Source of the DNA: Chloroflexota bacterium
GTDB lineage: Bacteria > Chloroflexota > Dehalococcoidia > JACPQD01
NCBI GenBank assembly: GCA_016190665.1
Contig: JACPQD010000002.1
Coordinates: 1-64,000, forward strand
Reading direction: 5' to 3'
DNA: 64,000 nucleotides
The translations under genes were made by a program, and so were the position numbers. Below the pieces are notes generated by a model. It was not told the origin of the DNA. It saw only the letters and a program-made list of their open reading frames with translations, and did no database searches. Below are positions 55,935-64,000 of the stretch, one piece after another; within the stretch, counting starts at the first letter, position 1; every line of letters begins with the position of its first letter.

Positions 55935-56883
55935 AACTGGCATTGGCGAGGGTCTCCTGGGGCTCTTTGTGGAGCAGAGCGCGCGCGCGGGCCACATCTC
56001 TGGTGATCTGAGCCTTGAGCTCCTCCTCGTCGCGGAAGCGTCTCTCCCCGCGGAGGCGCGCGATGATCTCCAGTCTGACCTCGCTGCCGTAGAGATTGTC
56101 GTGGAAGTTGAGCAGGAACACTTCAATGCTGCGCTCACCGTTGTCAAAGGTGGGTCGGCGCCCTATGTTGGTGACGGAATCATAGGCACTGCCATTGAGG
56201 TAGACGCGGCTCACATATACCCCGTTGGCCGGCATGGCCAACTCTCTGTCTACAGCGATGTTCGCGGTGGGGAAGCCGAGGGTTCGACCGCGAGCCGAGC
56301 CGTGGACTACCGAACCCACAATGCTGAAGGGCCTTCCGAGCATCTTTCCCGCCAGGGCGACGTCTCCCGCGAAGACAGCCTCACGTATCGCTGTGCTGCT
56401 GACCATCTGGTCGCCGATCTCTTCGCCTTTGACAACGATGACCTCGAAGCCCATCTCTTTTCCCAGGGCTTCCAGCACGGGAGGCGTTCCCTGCTTGTCG
56501 CGACCCAGGGCGAAATTGGGGCCCACAACCAGCCCGCGCATACGCAGGCGCCTCACTAGAAGGTCGACGAAATCGCGAGCGCTCAGCCGAGCCATACTGT
56601 GGGTGAACCGTAGAGAGATGACTAGGTCGATCCCCAGGGACTTGATGAGCGTTACCCGCTCTCGGAAGCTGCTTATATAGGTCAGACTGGCGCCGGGATG
56701 GATAACGAGCCTTGGATGGCGGGGAAAAGTGACAACGCCGCTAAGGTAGCCTCTCTTCTGGGCCTCCCTCTTCAGGCGGCTCAAGAGGCGCTGGTGCCCG
56801 AGATGTACTCCGTCGAAGACCCCGATGCTGTAAAGGGTATCGCTTCCGGGAGAAGCCTTGGCCAGCTCTTCCTCTATCGACAT
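55933..56883 (-). CDS. ribF: bifunctional riboflavin kinase / FAD synthetase
   Basis: 316 residues. An N-terminal nucleotidyltransferase (GVFDGVHLGHQRLLSRL, then VGPNFALGRDKQG and SSTAIREAV) and a C-terminal kinase domain (RTLGFPTANI, NIGRRPTFDNGERSIEVFLL, RLRGERRF). It turns riboflavin into FMN and FAD in the cytoplasm. Length is normal for the family. Its last codons overlap the ATG of the first tyrS copy (55943), so the genes were probably coupled. Confidence 0.95.
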   Translation of the reverse strand: MSIEEELAKASPGSDTLYSIGVFDGVHLGHQRLLSRLKREAQKRGYLSGVVTFPRHPRLVIHPGASLTYISSFRERVTLIKSLGIDLVISLRFTHSMARLSARDFVDLLVRRLRMRGLVVGPNFALGRDKQGTPPVLEALGKEMGFEVIVVKGEEIGDQMVSSTAIREAVFAGDVALAGKMLGRPFSIVGSVVHGSARGRTLGFPTANIAVDRELAMPANGVYVSRVYLNGSAYDSVTNIGRRPTFDNGERSIEVFLLNFHDNLYGSEVRLEIIARLRGERRFRDEEELKAQITRDVARARALLHKEPQETLANAS

Positions 56884-57051
56884 ACCTTGAATCGTATCAT
56901 AAGCGCTTTGGGGCGGTCAAGTTCTGGGGCGACGAGCCGAAATTGCGTCATGATCCAGGAGGCGATTAGCGGCACCGCTGAAAGACATATCTTGTGAAGC
57001 CTCTGGTTCACCCAAAGCACGCCAAGGAACGCCCAGTATACGCCAGATTAA

Positions 57052-57096
57052 TCACCGTCAGCGGAATCCCTGTTTCGGGAAGCTCCGTGAAGGTGA
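57052..57096 (-). terminator. probable terminator of the MFS gene
   Basis: TCACC/GGTGA, CGGA/TCCG and CCC/GGG pair in register as a bulged hairpin; on the minus strand it is followed by TTAATCT. It starts 15 bases after the MFS stop. Confidence 0.5.
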
Positions 57097-57110
57097 TGGT
57101 TTCGACGCTC

Positions 57111-58373
57111 CTATGACAGCTCTCGCGCCGCCCTGGCGACCTTGCCAGCCACGAGGGCGACGATCACCAGGACGGCGGCCATGCCGCCGGTTACGATTTG
57201 GACCCCCACGAACTCAGCGCCGAAGCCGGCCAAAGTGGCGCCCAAGGGCACCATGCCGCGATTGAGGAAAAGCGTGCTCAGCACCCGTCCGCGGTAGTCT
57301 TTATCGACGTACGTCTGGATAAGCGTGTTGTTGGTGGACATGTAGGCCTGCTGGGTGAATCCCACCGAAATGAGCGCGAGGAAGGACAGCCAGACCCAGT
57401 GGGAGAGCGAGAAGACCACCAGGGATGCGCCGAAGGCAACCAGCGCGGACAGCATGAAACGCCCTCTCCCTTCGTGACGAGCTGAGGAAGCGATGAACAG
57501 CGCCCCGCTCATGGCGCCGACGCCGGAAGAGGCAGTGAGCAGCCCCAGACCCCCGCCGCCCACTTTCAGCACGTCGCTGGCGAATACGGTGAGCATGGTC
57601 ATATAGGGCATCCCGAATACCATAGGCAGCAGCGCCAGGAGCACCAGCGTACGCAGGGCGGGCTGTCCCGCGAGGTAGCGGATCCCGCCAAAGAGATCAG
57701 CGGCAATGCTGCCACTGACCCTCGGACGGCGCGCCGGAAATTGCATCAATGCCAGGCAGTAGAGCACTGCCAGGAAGCTAGCCGCGTTGAGATAAAAGGC
57801 GCCCGCGACGCCGGTAGTCGCTATCAAGGTCCCGCCGATAGCCGGCCCCATGACGCGGGTCAAGTTCAAAGTGGCCGAATTGAGAGCTATCGCGTTCATG
57901 AGGCTGCTCGGCGGTACGAGGTCCGATATGAGCGATTGTCGCGCTGGCTGGTTGAAGGACATGGTGACGCCGCGTCCGATAGCTATGGCGATGACCATCC
58001 AGAACTGCACAAGATTGGTGGAAACCAGGACAGCGAGGAGCAGCGCCAGTAGCATTGCTACGGTCTGAGTGACGAACATGAGACGCCGTCTCTCCATCCT
58101 GTCGGCAATTACGCCGCCGACCAGCGTGAAGATAAGGACGGGGCCCATGCGGCAGAGGTTGACGATGCCCAGGGCGATCGCGGAGCCGGTGAGCTGGTAA
58201 ACCAGCCAGTTGAAGGCGATCTGGTCCATCCAGTCGCCGGAGCTGGATATGAGGGTGCCCGACCACAGCAGACGGAAGTTGCGATGTCCCAGCGATCTGA
58301 AAGTGGGCGGCAGCGTCCAGCCAAGAAACCGGGGCAAAGGCACGGCGGTGTCAGTACCTGTTCCTGACATCAT
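57111..58373 (-). CDS. MFS transporter, EntS/MFS_3-like exporter
   Basis: 420 residues with 12 predicted helices. Typical MFS_3 features: HRNFRLLWSGTLISSSGDWMD at the start, GGVIADRMERRRLMF between helices 2 and 3, and SFNQPARQSLISDLVPP. Members export siderophores, macrolides or other lipophilic compounds. The neighbours do not show its substrate. The start is set at 58373; ATG codons follow each other at the N-terminus. Confidence 0.87.
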   Translation of the reverse strand: MMSGTGTDTAVPLPRFLGWTLPPTFRSLGHRNFRLLWSGTLISSSGDWMDQIAFNWLVYQLTGSAIALGIVNLCRMGPVLIFTLVGGVIADRMERRRLMFVTQTVAMLLALLLAVLVSTNLVQFWMVIAIAIGRGVTMSFNQPARQSLISDLVPPSSLMNAIALNSATLNLTRVMGPAIGGTLIATTGVAGAFYLNAASFLAVLYCLALMQFPARRPRVSGSIAADLFGGIRYLAGQPALRTLVLLALLPMVFGMPYMTMLTVFASDVLKVGGGGLGLLTASSGVGAMSGALFIASSARHEGRGRFMLSALVAFGASLVVFSLSHWVWLSFLALISVGFTQQAYMSTNNTLIQTYVDKDYRGRVLSTLFLNRGMVPLGATLAGFGAEFVGVQIVTGGMAAVLVIVALVAGKVARAARELS

Positions 58374-58448
58374 TTGAACAATTCGGCCCAGCCTTCCCCT
58401 CGTCGCGAACTCCTCATTTCACACCTCAGGACTACGTGTACCTCACCG

Positions 58449-58477
58449 TTGACACCGAAGGTTGGCGAACGTAGGAT
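58449..58477 (+). promoter_or_regulatory. promoter of the small Cys protein gene
   Basis: A perfect TTGACA (58449-58454), a 17-base spacer and TAGGAT (58472-58477). The leader is about 98 bases. Confidence 0.6.
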
Positions 58478-58580
58478 AAAAGTATGGGGCGGCTGAAGTC
58501 GGCGAGGACTGCGTCAGCCATCTCAATTTTTTTCGCAGGCAAGTGGCCTGCAAATTGCTGGTTCCCGGAGGAGGGCTGAA

Positions 58581-58793
58581 ATGTGCCTGAACTGTGGATG
58601 CGCGTTGCCAGATGATAACATGGGTAATCCCGATAACATAACCATCGATACGCTTGTAAAGGCGGCTAAGGCCGGGAGAAACCCCAACCTCTATTCGGTG
58701 ATAGAGACGATCGTCCACACCTATCACACCAAGGTGAAGGGGACGCCCCGAGAGCGGGAGCCTATCGTCCCCAGTGTCCGCGCGGTGGCCTGA
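58581..58793 (+). CDS. small conserved protein with MCLNCGC N-terminus
   Basis: 70 residues. It starts MCLNCGCALPDDNMGNPDNIT, a Cys triad followed by an acidic stretch, as in a group of short uncharacterised bacterial proteins that share the MC-x-x-CGC-x-x-PDD pattern. Probably binds a metal; role unknown. The ATG has GGAGGAGGG upstream and a good promoter further up, which supports a real, independently expressed gene. Confidence 0.72.
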   Translation: MCLNCGCALPDDNMGNPDNITIDTLVKAAKAGRNPNLYSVIETIVHTYHTKVKGTPREREPIVPSVRAVA

Positions 58794-58923
58794 GCTGAGG
58801 ATGTTGGCGATTGTGCAGCCTGGGCCGTCTGGACCAGTTGCAGGAGGCGGGGGTAGTTAGGGAACAGCGCGCGAATATCAAGTATCAGTAAGCCCTTGCA
58901 TGTGCCCAAGGCAAGGTTCGAGG

Positions 58924-59997
58924 CTACTCGAAAGCCAATCCTTCGGCAAAGACTGCCAGACAGGCGTCCACCACGCTGGCGTCATAGAGCGTGCCTCGGT
59001 TTTGCGACATTTGTTTCATCGCCGCCTCCACGCCCAAGCCAGGCCGGTAAGGGCGATGCGAGGCGATGGCTTCGACAACGTCGGCCACAGCCAGAATGCG
59101 GGCCTCCAAGAGGATCACTTCCCCTGACAACCCGCCCGGATAGCCGGACCCGTCCATGTGCTCGTGATGCTGTAACACTATCTCGGCAACGGGCCACGGG
59201 AACTCGATTGCCCTGAGTATGTCGAAACCGACCTGGCAGTGGTCTTTGATCAGATTGAATTGGTGATCACTGAGCCTCCCAGGCCTGCTTAGTATCTCAG
59301 AAGGAACGGCTATCTTGCCCAGATCATGAAGCAGCCCGGCCGTGTGCAAGCATTCGAGGCGTTCCACGTCGAAGCCAAGGGTCTTGCCTATGGCGCAGGC
59401 GAGTTGGGAGACCCGCTGCTCGTGACCCGCCGTGTACGGGTCCCTAACCTGCACTGCCTTGGCTATGGCCTCGATGGTCCCGTTCAGGACTCTCTTCAAC
59501 TGGTATAAGGTTCGCCTGAGTTCTTCCTCTGCCTGCTTGAGCTTAGTGATGTTATGCGCCGTATGGATGATGTAACGGGTTCCAGCATCCCCACTCCTCA
59601 GCGGAGACGTCGAAACCTCGACGTAGATCTCCCGGCCTTCCCGGTCATAGTGCACATGTTCAGCCGCTGAAACGCCCCCGGTCTTCAGTGTTTCGGCTAG
59701 GGGGCATAAATCGAGTGGACCTTCGCAGGGCTTCGAGACGTGATGGGTTATCTCGTAACATGGCCGCCCGATGACATCATTCTCTTCGAGTCCCGCGATG
59801 GTTAGAAACGCCTTGTTTGCTTTGACTATTTTGAAATCGGTCGCATCAATGACAGAGATCGCGTCATGCACACTGTTAAACACAGTTTCCGCGAACAGCT
59901 TGGAGTCCGGAAACTCTTGCCCAGCGCCTTGCTCCTTGAATGTGAGCGGTGCTGCAGGAGAGTTGCGCGCGGGTGGAATGGTATGTTCCGTACTCAC
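58924..59997 (-). CDS. PAS and HD-GYP domain protein, probable c-di-GMP phosphodiesterase
   Basis: 357 residues. A PAS domain (about 35-155: SVHDAISVIDATDFKIVKAN, with several Cys in GRPCYEITHHVSKPCEGPLDLC, a pattern that can hold haem or metal), then HD-GYP: metal ligands in HTAGLLHDLGKIAVP and HHEHMDGSGYPGGLSG. It would hydrolyse cyclic di-GMP in response to the PAS signal. The GTG at 59997 has AGGAGG 8 bases upstream and is preferred over the ATG at 60048. Divergent from the binding protein at 60156. Confidence 0.9.
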   Translation of the reverse strand: MSTEHTIPPARNSPAAPLTFKEQGAGQEFPDSKLFAETVFNSVHDAISVIDATDFKIVKANKAFLTIAGLEENDVIGRPCYEITHHVSKPCEGPLDLCPLAETLKTGGVSAAEHVHYDREGREIYVEVSTSPLRSGDAGTRYIIHTAHNITKLKQAEEELRRTLYQLKRVLNGTIEAIAKAVQVRDPYTAGHEQRVSQLACAIGKTLGFDVERLECLHTAGLLHDLGKIAVPSEILSRPGRLSDHQFNLIKDHCQVGFDILRAIEFPWPVAEIVLQHHEHMDGSGYPGGLSGEVILLEARILAVADVVEAIASHRPYRPGLGVEAAMKQMSQNRGTLYDASVVDACLAVFAEGLAFE

Positions 59998-60082
59998 TTG
60001 GATTGCCTCCTCAGGTGCCTGCTCCCCTTTGCGCCACCATAATATCACACGCCGGTGTTGGCGCGCAACGGCGGTCAGGGGC

Positions 60083-60111
60083 TTCCGCTCTTTCGCCCCG
60101 CATGGTATACT
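60083..60111 (+). promoter_or_regulatory. possible promoter of the third binding-protein gene
   Basis: A good -10 TATACT (60106-60111) lies 17 bases after a poor -35 TTCCGC (60083-60088), 45 bases before the start codon. The weak -35 may imply an activator. Confidence 0.4.
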
Positions 60112-60155
60112 CTGTCCATCAAAAGGCAGAGGGCGTCTCGCCCGAAGGAGGCCAC

Positions 60156-61835
60156 ATGGTTACCGGACGGTCACGGCTTTTCCTGAGCACCCTTGTTATC
60201 TTCGGCTTGATAGCAGGCTGCGCCCCGGTGGCGCCCGCGCCGTCGTCCCAGGCGCCGCCCACGGGCGCCCGGGTGGAAATGCCCACAGCTAAGCCGGGCG
60301 CGGCCATCGCAGCTCCTTCTCCCAGCCCCAAGCCGGCGGCGGAGCAGCCCCGGTACGGCGGCATTCTCACCATATCCGCCTCCGTAGACCCGGTGTCCCT
60401 GGATATTCATCAGGAGTCGACGCTGGCCTCTCTGGAGCCTATTGTCTCCGCCTACGATGGCCTCATTCAGCACGACCTGCGCACGGGCCAGATTATCGCA
60501 GACCTGGCCGAAAAGTGGGAGACCACTCCCGACGGAATGACGCACACTTTCTATCTGCGCAAAGGCGTCAAATGGCACGATGGCACTCCCTTCTCCACTG
60601 AGGACGTTCGCTACAGCATCGAGCGGCAGATGGACCCTCCCCGGGGCGTGAGGAGCGGACGGAAAGAAGTGTTCGACTTTATCGAGAGGGTTGAGACCCC
60701 CAACGATAGTACCGTCAAGATCCTGATGAAGAAGCCCTACGTAGTCTTCATGGCCCAGTTCGCCACCGACTTCTTCGTCATCATGCCCATGCACATCCTT
60801 AAGGCCAAGAGCCAGATGAAAGCGGAGGTATTGGGCACCGGGCCCTTCAAGTTCAAGTCCTACCGGCCGGGGATCGGCGTGGAGCTGGTGAGGAACCCTG
60901 ACTACTTTATGAAAGGGTTTCCCTATCTGGATGGCATAACACACTATGTGATAAGGGATGGCTCCACCAGATTCGCCGCTTTCCGCACCGGGCGCATAAA
61001 GATGACCGGCCACTTTGCACCCATGACGGCTTCTGAGGTCAGGGTCATCAACGCCGACTACCCGCACTTGAAGACCTGGAGATTTGCGGCGCTTCAATCG
61101 CCGTGGCACGTGTTTAACACCAGCCGGCCACCCTTCAATGATGTTAGGGTGCGTCAGGCGGTTGCCCTGGGGTACGATCGCCAGGCCGCGATCAAAGTGA
61201 TTGTCGAGGGCGCAGCGAGGCTGGGCACCTTCGTTCCTCCTGGGGAATGGGGCCGTCCGGAGGACGAAGTCCTCAAGCTTCCGGGCCTCCGCCAGCCCAA
61301 GGACGCCGATCGCGCGGAAGCAAAGAGGCTGCTGGCCGAGGCCGGCTACCCGGACGGGTTGAAGCTGCCCTTGCTGGTGCGCGCTGTCCGCCAGGACCAG
61401 AAAGCCGGTGAGCTGCTGAAAAGTCAGCTCGCCACCATAGGCATCGATGCCACTATTGAGGTGGCTGAGACCGCGGTGTACAACAGCCGGACCCAGGAAG
61501 GGAACTTCCAGCTTGGGACTCAGCGGAGCGTCTGGAAAATAAACGACCCCGATGAGTGGGGCCGGAAGCTGCTCTCCAACGCCAGCCAGAATTACGCCAG
61601 GTGGAATTCAAAGAGATTCGATGACATGTTCGAGGAGATGAACCGCAGCCTGGACCAGGCCAAGAGGAAGGCTATCGTGCGGGAAATGGACGACCTGCTG
61701 ATGAGAGAAATGCCAGCCCTCTGGCCTTTTTGGGGCGACGACTTCCTGGGCACCTGGCCCGAAGTAATGAACTTCGCCTCGCCGCCAGGGGTGCAGAGCT
61801 CCATGAGGCTTCACGATATCTGGTTATCGAAGTAG
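60156..61835 (+). CDS. ABC transporter solute-binding lipoprotein, family 5 (third copy)
   Basis: 559 residues. Signal peptide with lipobox LIAGC, an Ala/Pro-rich linker, then the family 5 fold: YGGILTISASVDPVSLDIHQ, DLAEKWETTPDG, GVKWHDGTPFSTEDVRYSIE. The same fold motifs (D-x-HQE, W-H-D-G) are shared with the copies at 17505 and 19529. The ATG at 60156 has GAAGGAGG upstream. As at the other locus, no permease is next to it, and DNA related to the UGSC genes lies just behind (62003-62416). Confidence 0.92.
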   Translation: MVTGRSRLFLSTLVIFGLIAGCAPVAPAPSSQAPPTGARVEMPTAKPGAAIAAPSPSPKPAAEQPRYGGILTISASVDPVSLDIHQESTLASLEPIVSAYDGLIQHDLRTGQIIADLAEKWETTPDGMTHTFYLRKGVKWHDGTPFSTEDVRYSIERQMDPPRGVRSGRKEVFDFIERVETPNDSTVKILMKKPYVVFMAQFATDFFVIMPMHILKAKSQMKAEVLGTGPFKFKSYRPGIGVELVRNPDYFMKGFPYLDGITHYVIRDGSTRFAAFRTGRIKMTGHFAPMTASEVRVINADYPHLKTWRFAALQSPWHVFNTSRPPFNDVRVRQAVALGYDRQAAIKVIVEGAARLGTFVPPGEWGRPEDEVLKLPGLRQPKDADRAEAKRLLAEAGYPDGLKLPLLVRAVRQDQKAGELLKSQLATIGIDATIEVAETAVYNSRTQEGNFQLGTQRSVWKINDPDEWGRKLLSNASQNYARWNSKRFDDMFEEMNRSLDQAKRKAIVREMDDLLMREMPALWPFWGDDFLGTWPEVMNFASPPGVQSSMRLHDIWLSK

Positions 61836-62002
61836 CCTGGGGCAGCCGATGCTTGAGCAGATGGCTATCTTGACGCGGCGAGGGCGATCATTTACTATTG
61901 TCCAGCCGAACTCCCGCGGCTAAGTCCACTCGGGTTCCGGGTCTCTTCTGTAGCACGCCACCCACTGTTACGCGCCAGATCGATTCTCGTCACGAGGGGA
62001 CA

Positions 62003-62416
62003 GTGTTCACGCTTGAGGTATTGAATCCAGTCGCAGTGAGCCATGGCGAACTGAAGAAGTACTCGCTGGCTCCCAGGCCGCGTACCCTCGACGGCAAAAC
62101 TGTTGGGCTTCTCTGGAATAGCAAGAGAGGCGGTGAGGTCGCCCTGGCGAAGGCGGTGAAAGACTACATCTGGCAACAATCGACTTCCTCCGCCTGGCGC
62201 ATGATGAACCGGTGGAAGGCGCTGCCGGGCAGGGTACGACACCAGTGGCGGTGGCTGCTGGAGCTCTCCCGCCCCGAGCTGGAGAACCTTATGAGGCCCG
62301 TGCTGGAGTCTCCGGAGGACTACTCCATCCTGGTGGTGGGCGGCTCCGCGGGGAAAGACCTGGTGTTCAGGACGGCGGCGCAGCCGTCAACCGTCGAGAT
62401 CACCGATAGGGGGTAG
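62003..62416 (+). pseudogene. chimeric relic: UGSC N-terminus joined to partner-protein C-terminus
   Basis: 137 codons from a GTG with GAGGGG upstream. The first 55 residues (LEVLNPVAVSHGELKKYS, APRPRTLDGKTVGLLWNS) follow the pattern of the UGSC protein at 15826 (LVNPGG, ARPLNSLTGKRIGL). The C-terminal part (SPEDYSILVVGGSAGKDLVF) resembles the end of the partner at 16416 (RADYFMIVVAGGEGG). The centre, including the Sec motif, is missing. Best read as a deletion fusion of a former UGSC-partner pair; a functional short protein cannot be excluded. Confidence 0.45.
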
Positions 62417-62570
62417 AAGCGGGAAGCGCGAAGCAGACCATCCTGCCCCCAGCAGGGGAGACCCGGCACGACGGCTTTGGTGATGCCACAGGATGCCGAA
62501 CGGGGAGAGGACTCCGGACTCAGCCTTGATGGGGCTTACGGTCGTACTGGACACGCCGTGCGGACGTGGG

Positions 62571-63449
62571 CTAGATTCCCGCCGCGGCCAGAATATCAGG
62601 GACCACTTCCTCCTTCCCTATGGCCATGATATGCACCCCGTCGCAGATGCTTTCCTTCTTCAGGGTGGCAATCATCCTGCCGGCGATTTCGATCCCCTTC
62701 TGCAGCGCCCCTCCCTTCGGGGCGTTCGCCATCTCGTCGATGAGCGCCTGAGGGACGAAAATGCCTGGCACATTCTCAGTCATGTACTTGGCCATTCTAG
62801 CGGAAACGAGGAGCACTATTCCCGCCAGCACCTTCACCGGGAACTGACGCGCGAACTCCATGAATCTTCTGAAGGTTTCGATGTCGTAGATGGCCTGAGT
62901 CTGGATGAACTCCGCGCCCGCCTCGATCTTCTTCTCGAACTTGATGAGTTGAGGCTCGATGGGCTGAGCTTCGGGCGTGACTATGGCCCCAGCGCAAAAC
63001 TCCACTGCGCCATCCAGGTTGTTTCCTCCCAGGTCCTTCCCGGACTCCAGTTGCCTGATGGCTCTCAGGAGCTGAACAGAATCCATCTCGAAAACATCCG
63101 CCGACTCCTTGTGGTCACCCACGACAATCGAATCACCGGTGAGGCACAGAACGTTGCTTATTCCCCTGGCGTAGGCGAAAAGGAGGTCAGCTTGGAGCGC
63201 CAAGGCGTTGCGGTCGCGGCAAGTCATTTGAAGTATAGGTTCGCCGCCGCGCTCTTTGATGTACAAGCAGCCGCCGAGAGAGGGAAAGCGCATCACTGAG
63301 CTCTGGTGGTCGGTAACATTTATGGCGTCCACTTTATCCTTTAAGGTATCAATGTGGTGGCACATTTTCTCCAGGTTCGTTCCCTTGGGAGGGCCAATCT
63401 CGCTCGTCACCACGAACTTGCCAGAGTTTAGGACTTCTCGGAACTCCAT
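62571..63449 (-). CDS. metF: methylenetetrahydrofolate reductase
   Basis: 292 residues forming the flavin TIM barrel of MTHFR: TSEIGPPKGTNLEKM, INVTDHQSSVMRF, GGEPILQMTCRDRNALALQ, CLTGDSIVVGDHKES. It reduces methylene-THF to methyl-THF for methionine synthesis or, in the Wood-Ljungdahl pathway, for acetyl-CoA synthesis. It starts 15 bases after the stop of a metV-type gene, the arrangement of the two-subunit MetVF enzyme of acetogens and related anaerobes, so it probably does not use NADH alone. The electron donor is not visible. Confidence 0.93.
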   Translation of the reverse strand: MEFREVLNSGKFVVTSEIGPPKGTNLEKMCHHIDTLKDKVDAINVTDHQSSVMRFPSLGGCLYIKERGGEPILQMTCRDRNALALQADLLFAYARGISNVLCLTGDSIVVGDHKESADVFEMDSVQLLRAIRQLESGKDLGGNNLDGAVEFCAGAIVTPEAQPIEPQLIKFEKKIEAGAEFIQTQAIYDIETFRRFMEFARQFPVKVLAGIVLLVSARMAKYMTENVPGIFVPQALIDEMANAPKGGALQKGIEIAGRMIATLKKESICDGVHIMAIGKEEVVPDILAAAGI

Positions 63450-63464
63450 GGCCTTACTCCTCGT

Positions 63465-64000
63465 TCACGAAATCCTGATCAAGCGAGGCCTGGGCGCCAC
63501 CTGGTAGTTGCGCCGCGGCTGGTAGTCGCGCATCAGGTCCAGGCGGCCCTGGTCCTTCAAGCGCCGATAGATCAGGGTCCAGGCGCAGTCCTTATCTCTA
63601 TCGACCTCGCACTTGCCGTGGTTGGTGCCGCCGCAAGGCCCGTTCAAGAGGTGCTTGTTGCACGATGTAATGGGGCAGATTCCGGCGGTGTAGCCCAGCA
63701 CGCAGTGGCCACACTGGGTGCAGACCTCATGGAAGTTGCCGGGGCTGTCTTCAAGGCCAATGAACAGGGTGTCCAGAGCGGGAATGGTCGGCTTGTCGAG
63801 GTAGGAGCCGACACGGTACACTCCCAGAGCGCAGGCCATAACCAGGATGCAGTTGGCGTTATCGATAGCGCCGTCGTTCTCCCGCAGAGACAGCTCTGTC
63901 ATCTGATCGCAGGCGGTGGGGATGACCGACCAGCCGGTGACCATCTTTCCCAGCCTCTGCACTTGGTCTTTCATGGCGAGGACCTCGTCTCTTCCGCCGG
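63465..64000 (-). CDS. metV: MetV-type MTHFR partner (MTHFR_C), 5' end outside the window
   Basis: At least 178 codons, open through the window edge. Beyond the ATG at 63974 the frame continues as GGRDEVLAM, which fits the family's AGG-x-x-EV segment, so the true start lies outside. The C-terminal half is Cys-rich (CTQCGHCVLGYTAGICPITSCNKHLLNGPCGG, given here in pieces: CTQCGHC, GICPITSC, NGPCGG), proposed to bind zinc or Fe-S. It forms a complex with MetF, encoded 15 bases downstream. Confidence 0.88.
   Translation of the reverse strand, partial: GGRDEVLAMKDQVQRLGKMVTGWSVIPTACDQMTELSLRENDGAIDNANCILVMACALGVYRVGSYLDKPTIPALDTLFIGLEDSPGNFHEVCTQCGHCVLGYTAGICPITSCNKHLLNGPCGGTNHGKCEVDRDKDCAWTLIYRRLKDQGRLDLMRDYQPRRNYQVAPRPRLIRIS

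Noticed and set aside
54535-56559. Plus-strand open frame of 674 residues opposite tyrS and ribF
   Set aside because: Antisense shadow: both opposite genes are clearly recognisable and the frame's own translation is not.

Overview
The window is a high-GC bacterial chromosome segment (my estimate is about 60% GC), most probably from an uncultured Chloroflexota of the Dehalococcoidia type. This rests on gene content only. It carries the large GT-C membrane proteins of the YYY/DUF2298 and TIGR03663 kinds, which are typical of Chloroflexota and some archaea. It also has threonine-proline-rich secreted proteins, a metV-metF pair as in organisms with a Wood-Ljungdahl-type folate branch, several family 5 solute-binding lipoproteins, and many short palindromic intergenic repeats. 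No rRNA is present, so the placement is an inference.

Layout. 1-8.2 kb: tRNA-Phe with promoter and terminator, a phosphofructokinase, an acyl-CoA dehydrogenase plus MFS transporter pair, an orphan promoter/structured RNA/terminator unit (4801-5117), a decayed IS4/IS1634-type transposase, and an FAD amine-oxidase-like enzyme translationally coupled to a flippase-like membrane protein. 8.3-15.5 kb: four-helix-bundle protein, ABC exporter, double VOC protein, primary-type sigma factor, and a zinc-ribbon protein upstream of ribosomal protein bS21. 15.6-22.2 kb: an operon-like run with a strong promoter. It starts with a UGSC-family gene whose reading frame is interrupted only by a UGA at the family's selenocysteine position, followed by a partner of unknown function, two solute-binding lipoproteins and an isocitrate lyase/PEP mutase family enzyme. 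22.4-33.1 kb: four large minus-strand GT-C-like membrane proteins, one ending in an NHL propeller, and ftsY. 33.5-44 kb: cupredoxin, MFS, small zinc and cysteine proteins, an FNR-like reductase, a UspA-UspA-GpgS-like fusion, a cytochrome c, and a two-component system. 44.2-50.2 kb: a 2008-residue secreted multidomain protein. 50.8-64 kb: a VapBC-like pair, an EF-G-like GTPase, a biotinyl-domain protein, tyrS with a duplicated 5' end, ribF, MFS, an HD-GYP protein, a third solute-binding lipoprotein with a chimeric UGSC/partner relic behind it, then metF and a partial metV.

The most interesting items are the candidate selenoprotein locus and its degraded echo next to the third binding protein, the unassigned structured RNA, a cluster of three GGTCT/AGACC hairpins at 43.9-44.0 kb, low-complexity repeats that entered membrane-protein genes without breaking the frame, and the out-of-frame duplication at the start of tyrS. 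All family assignments come from reading motifs; no database search was run.
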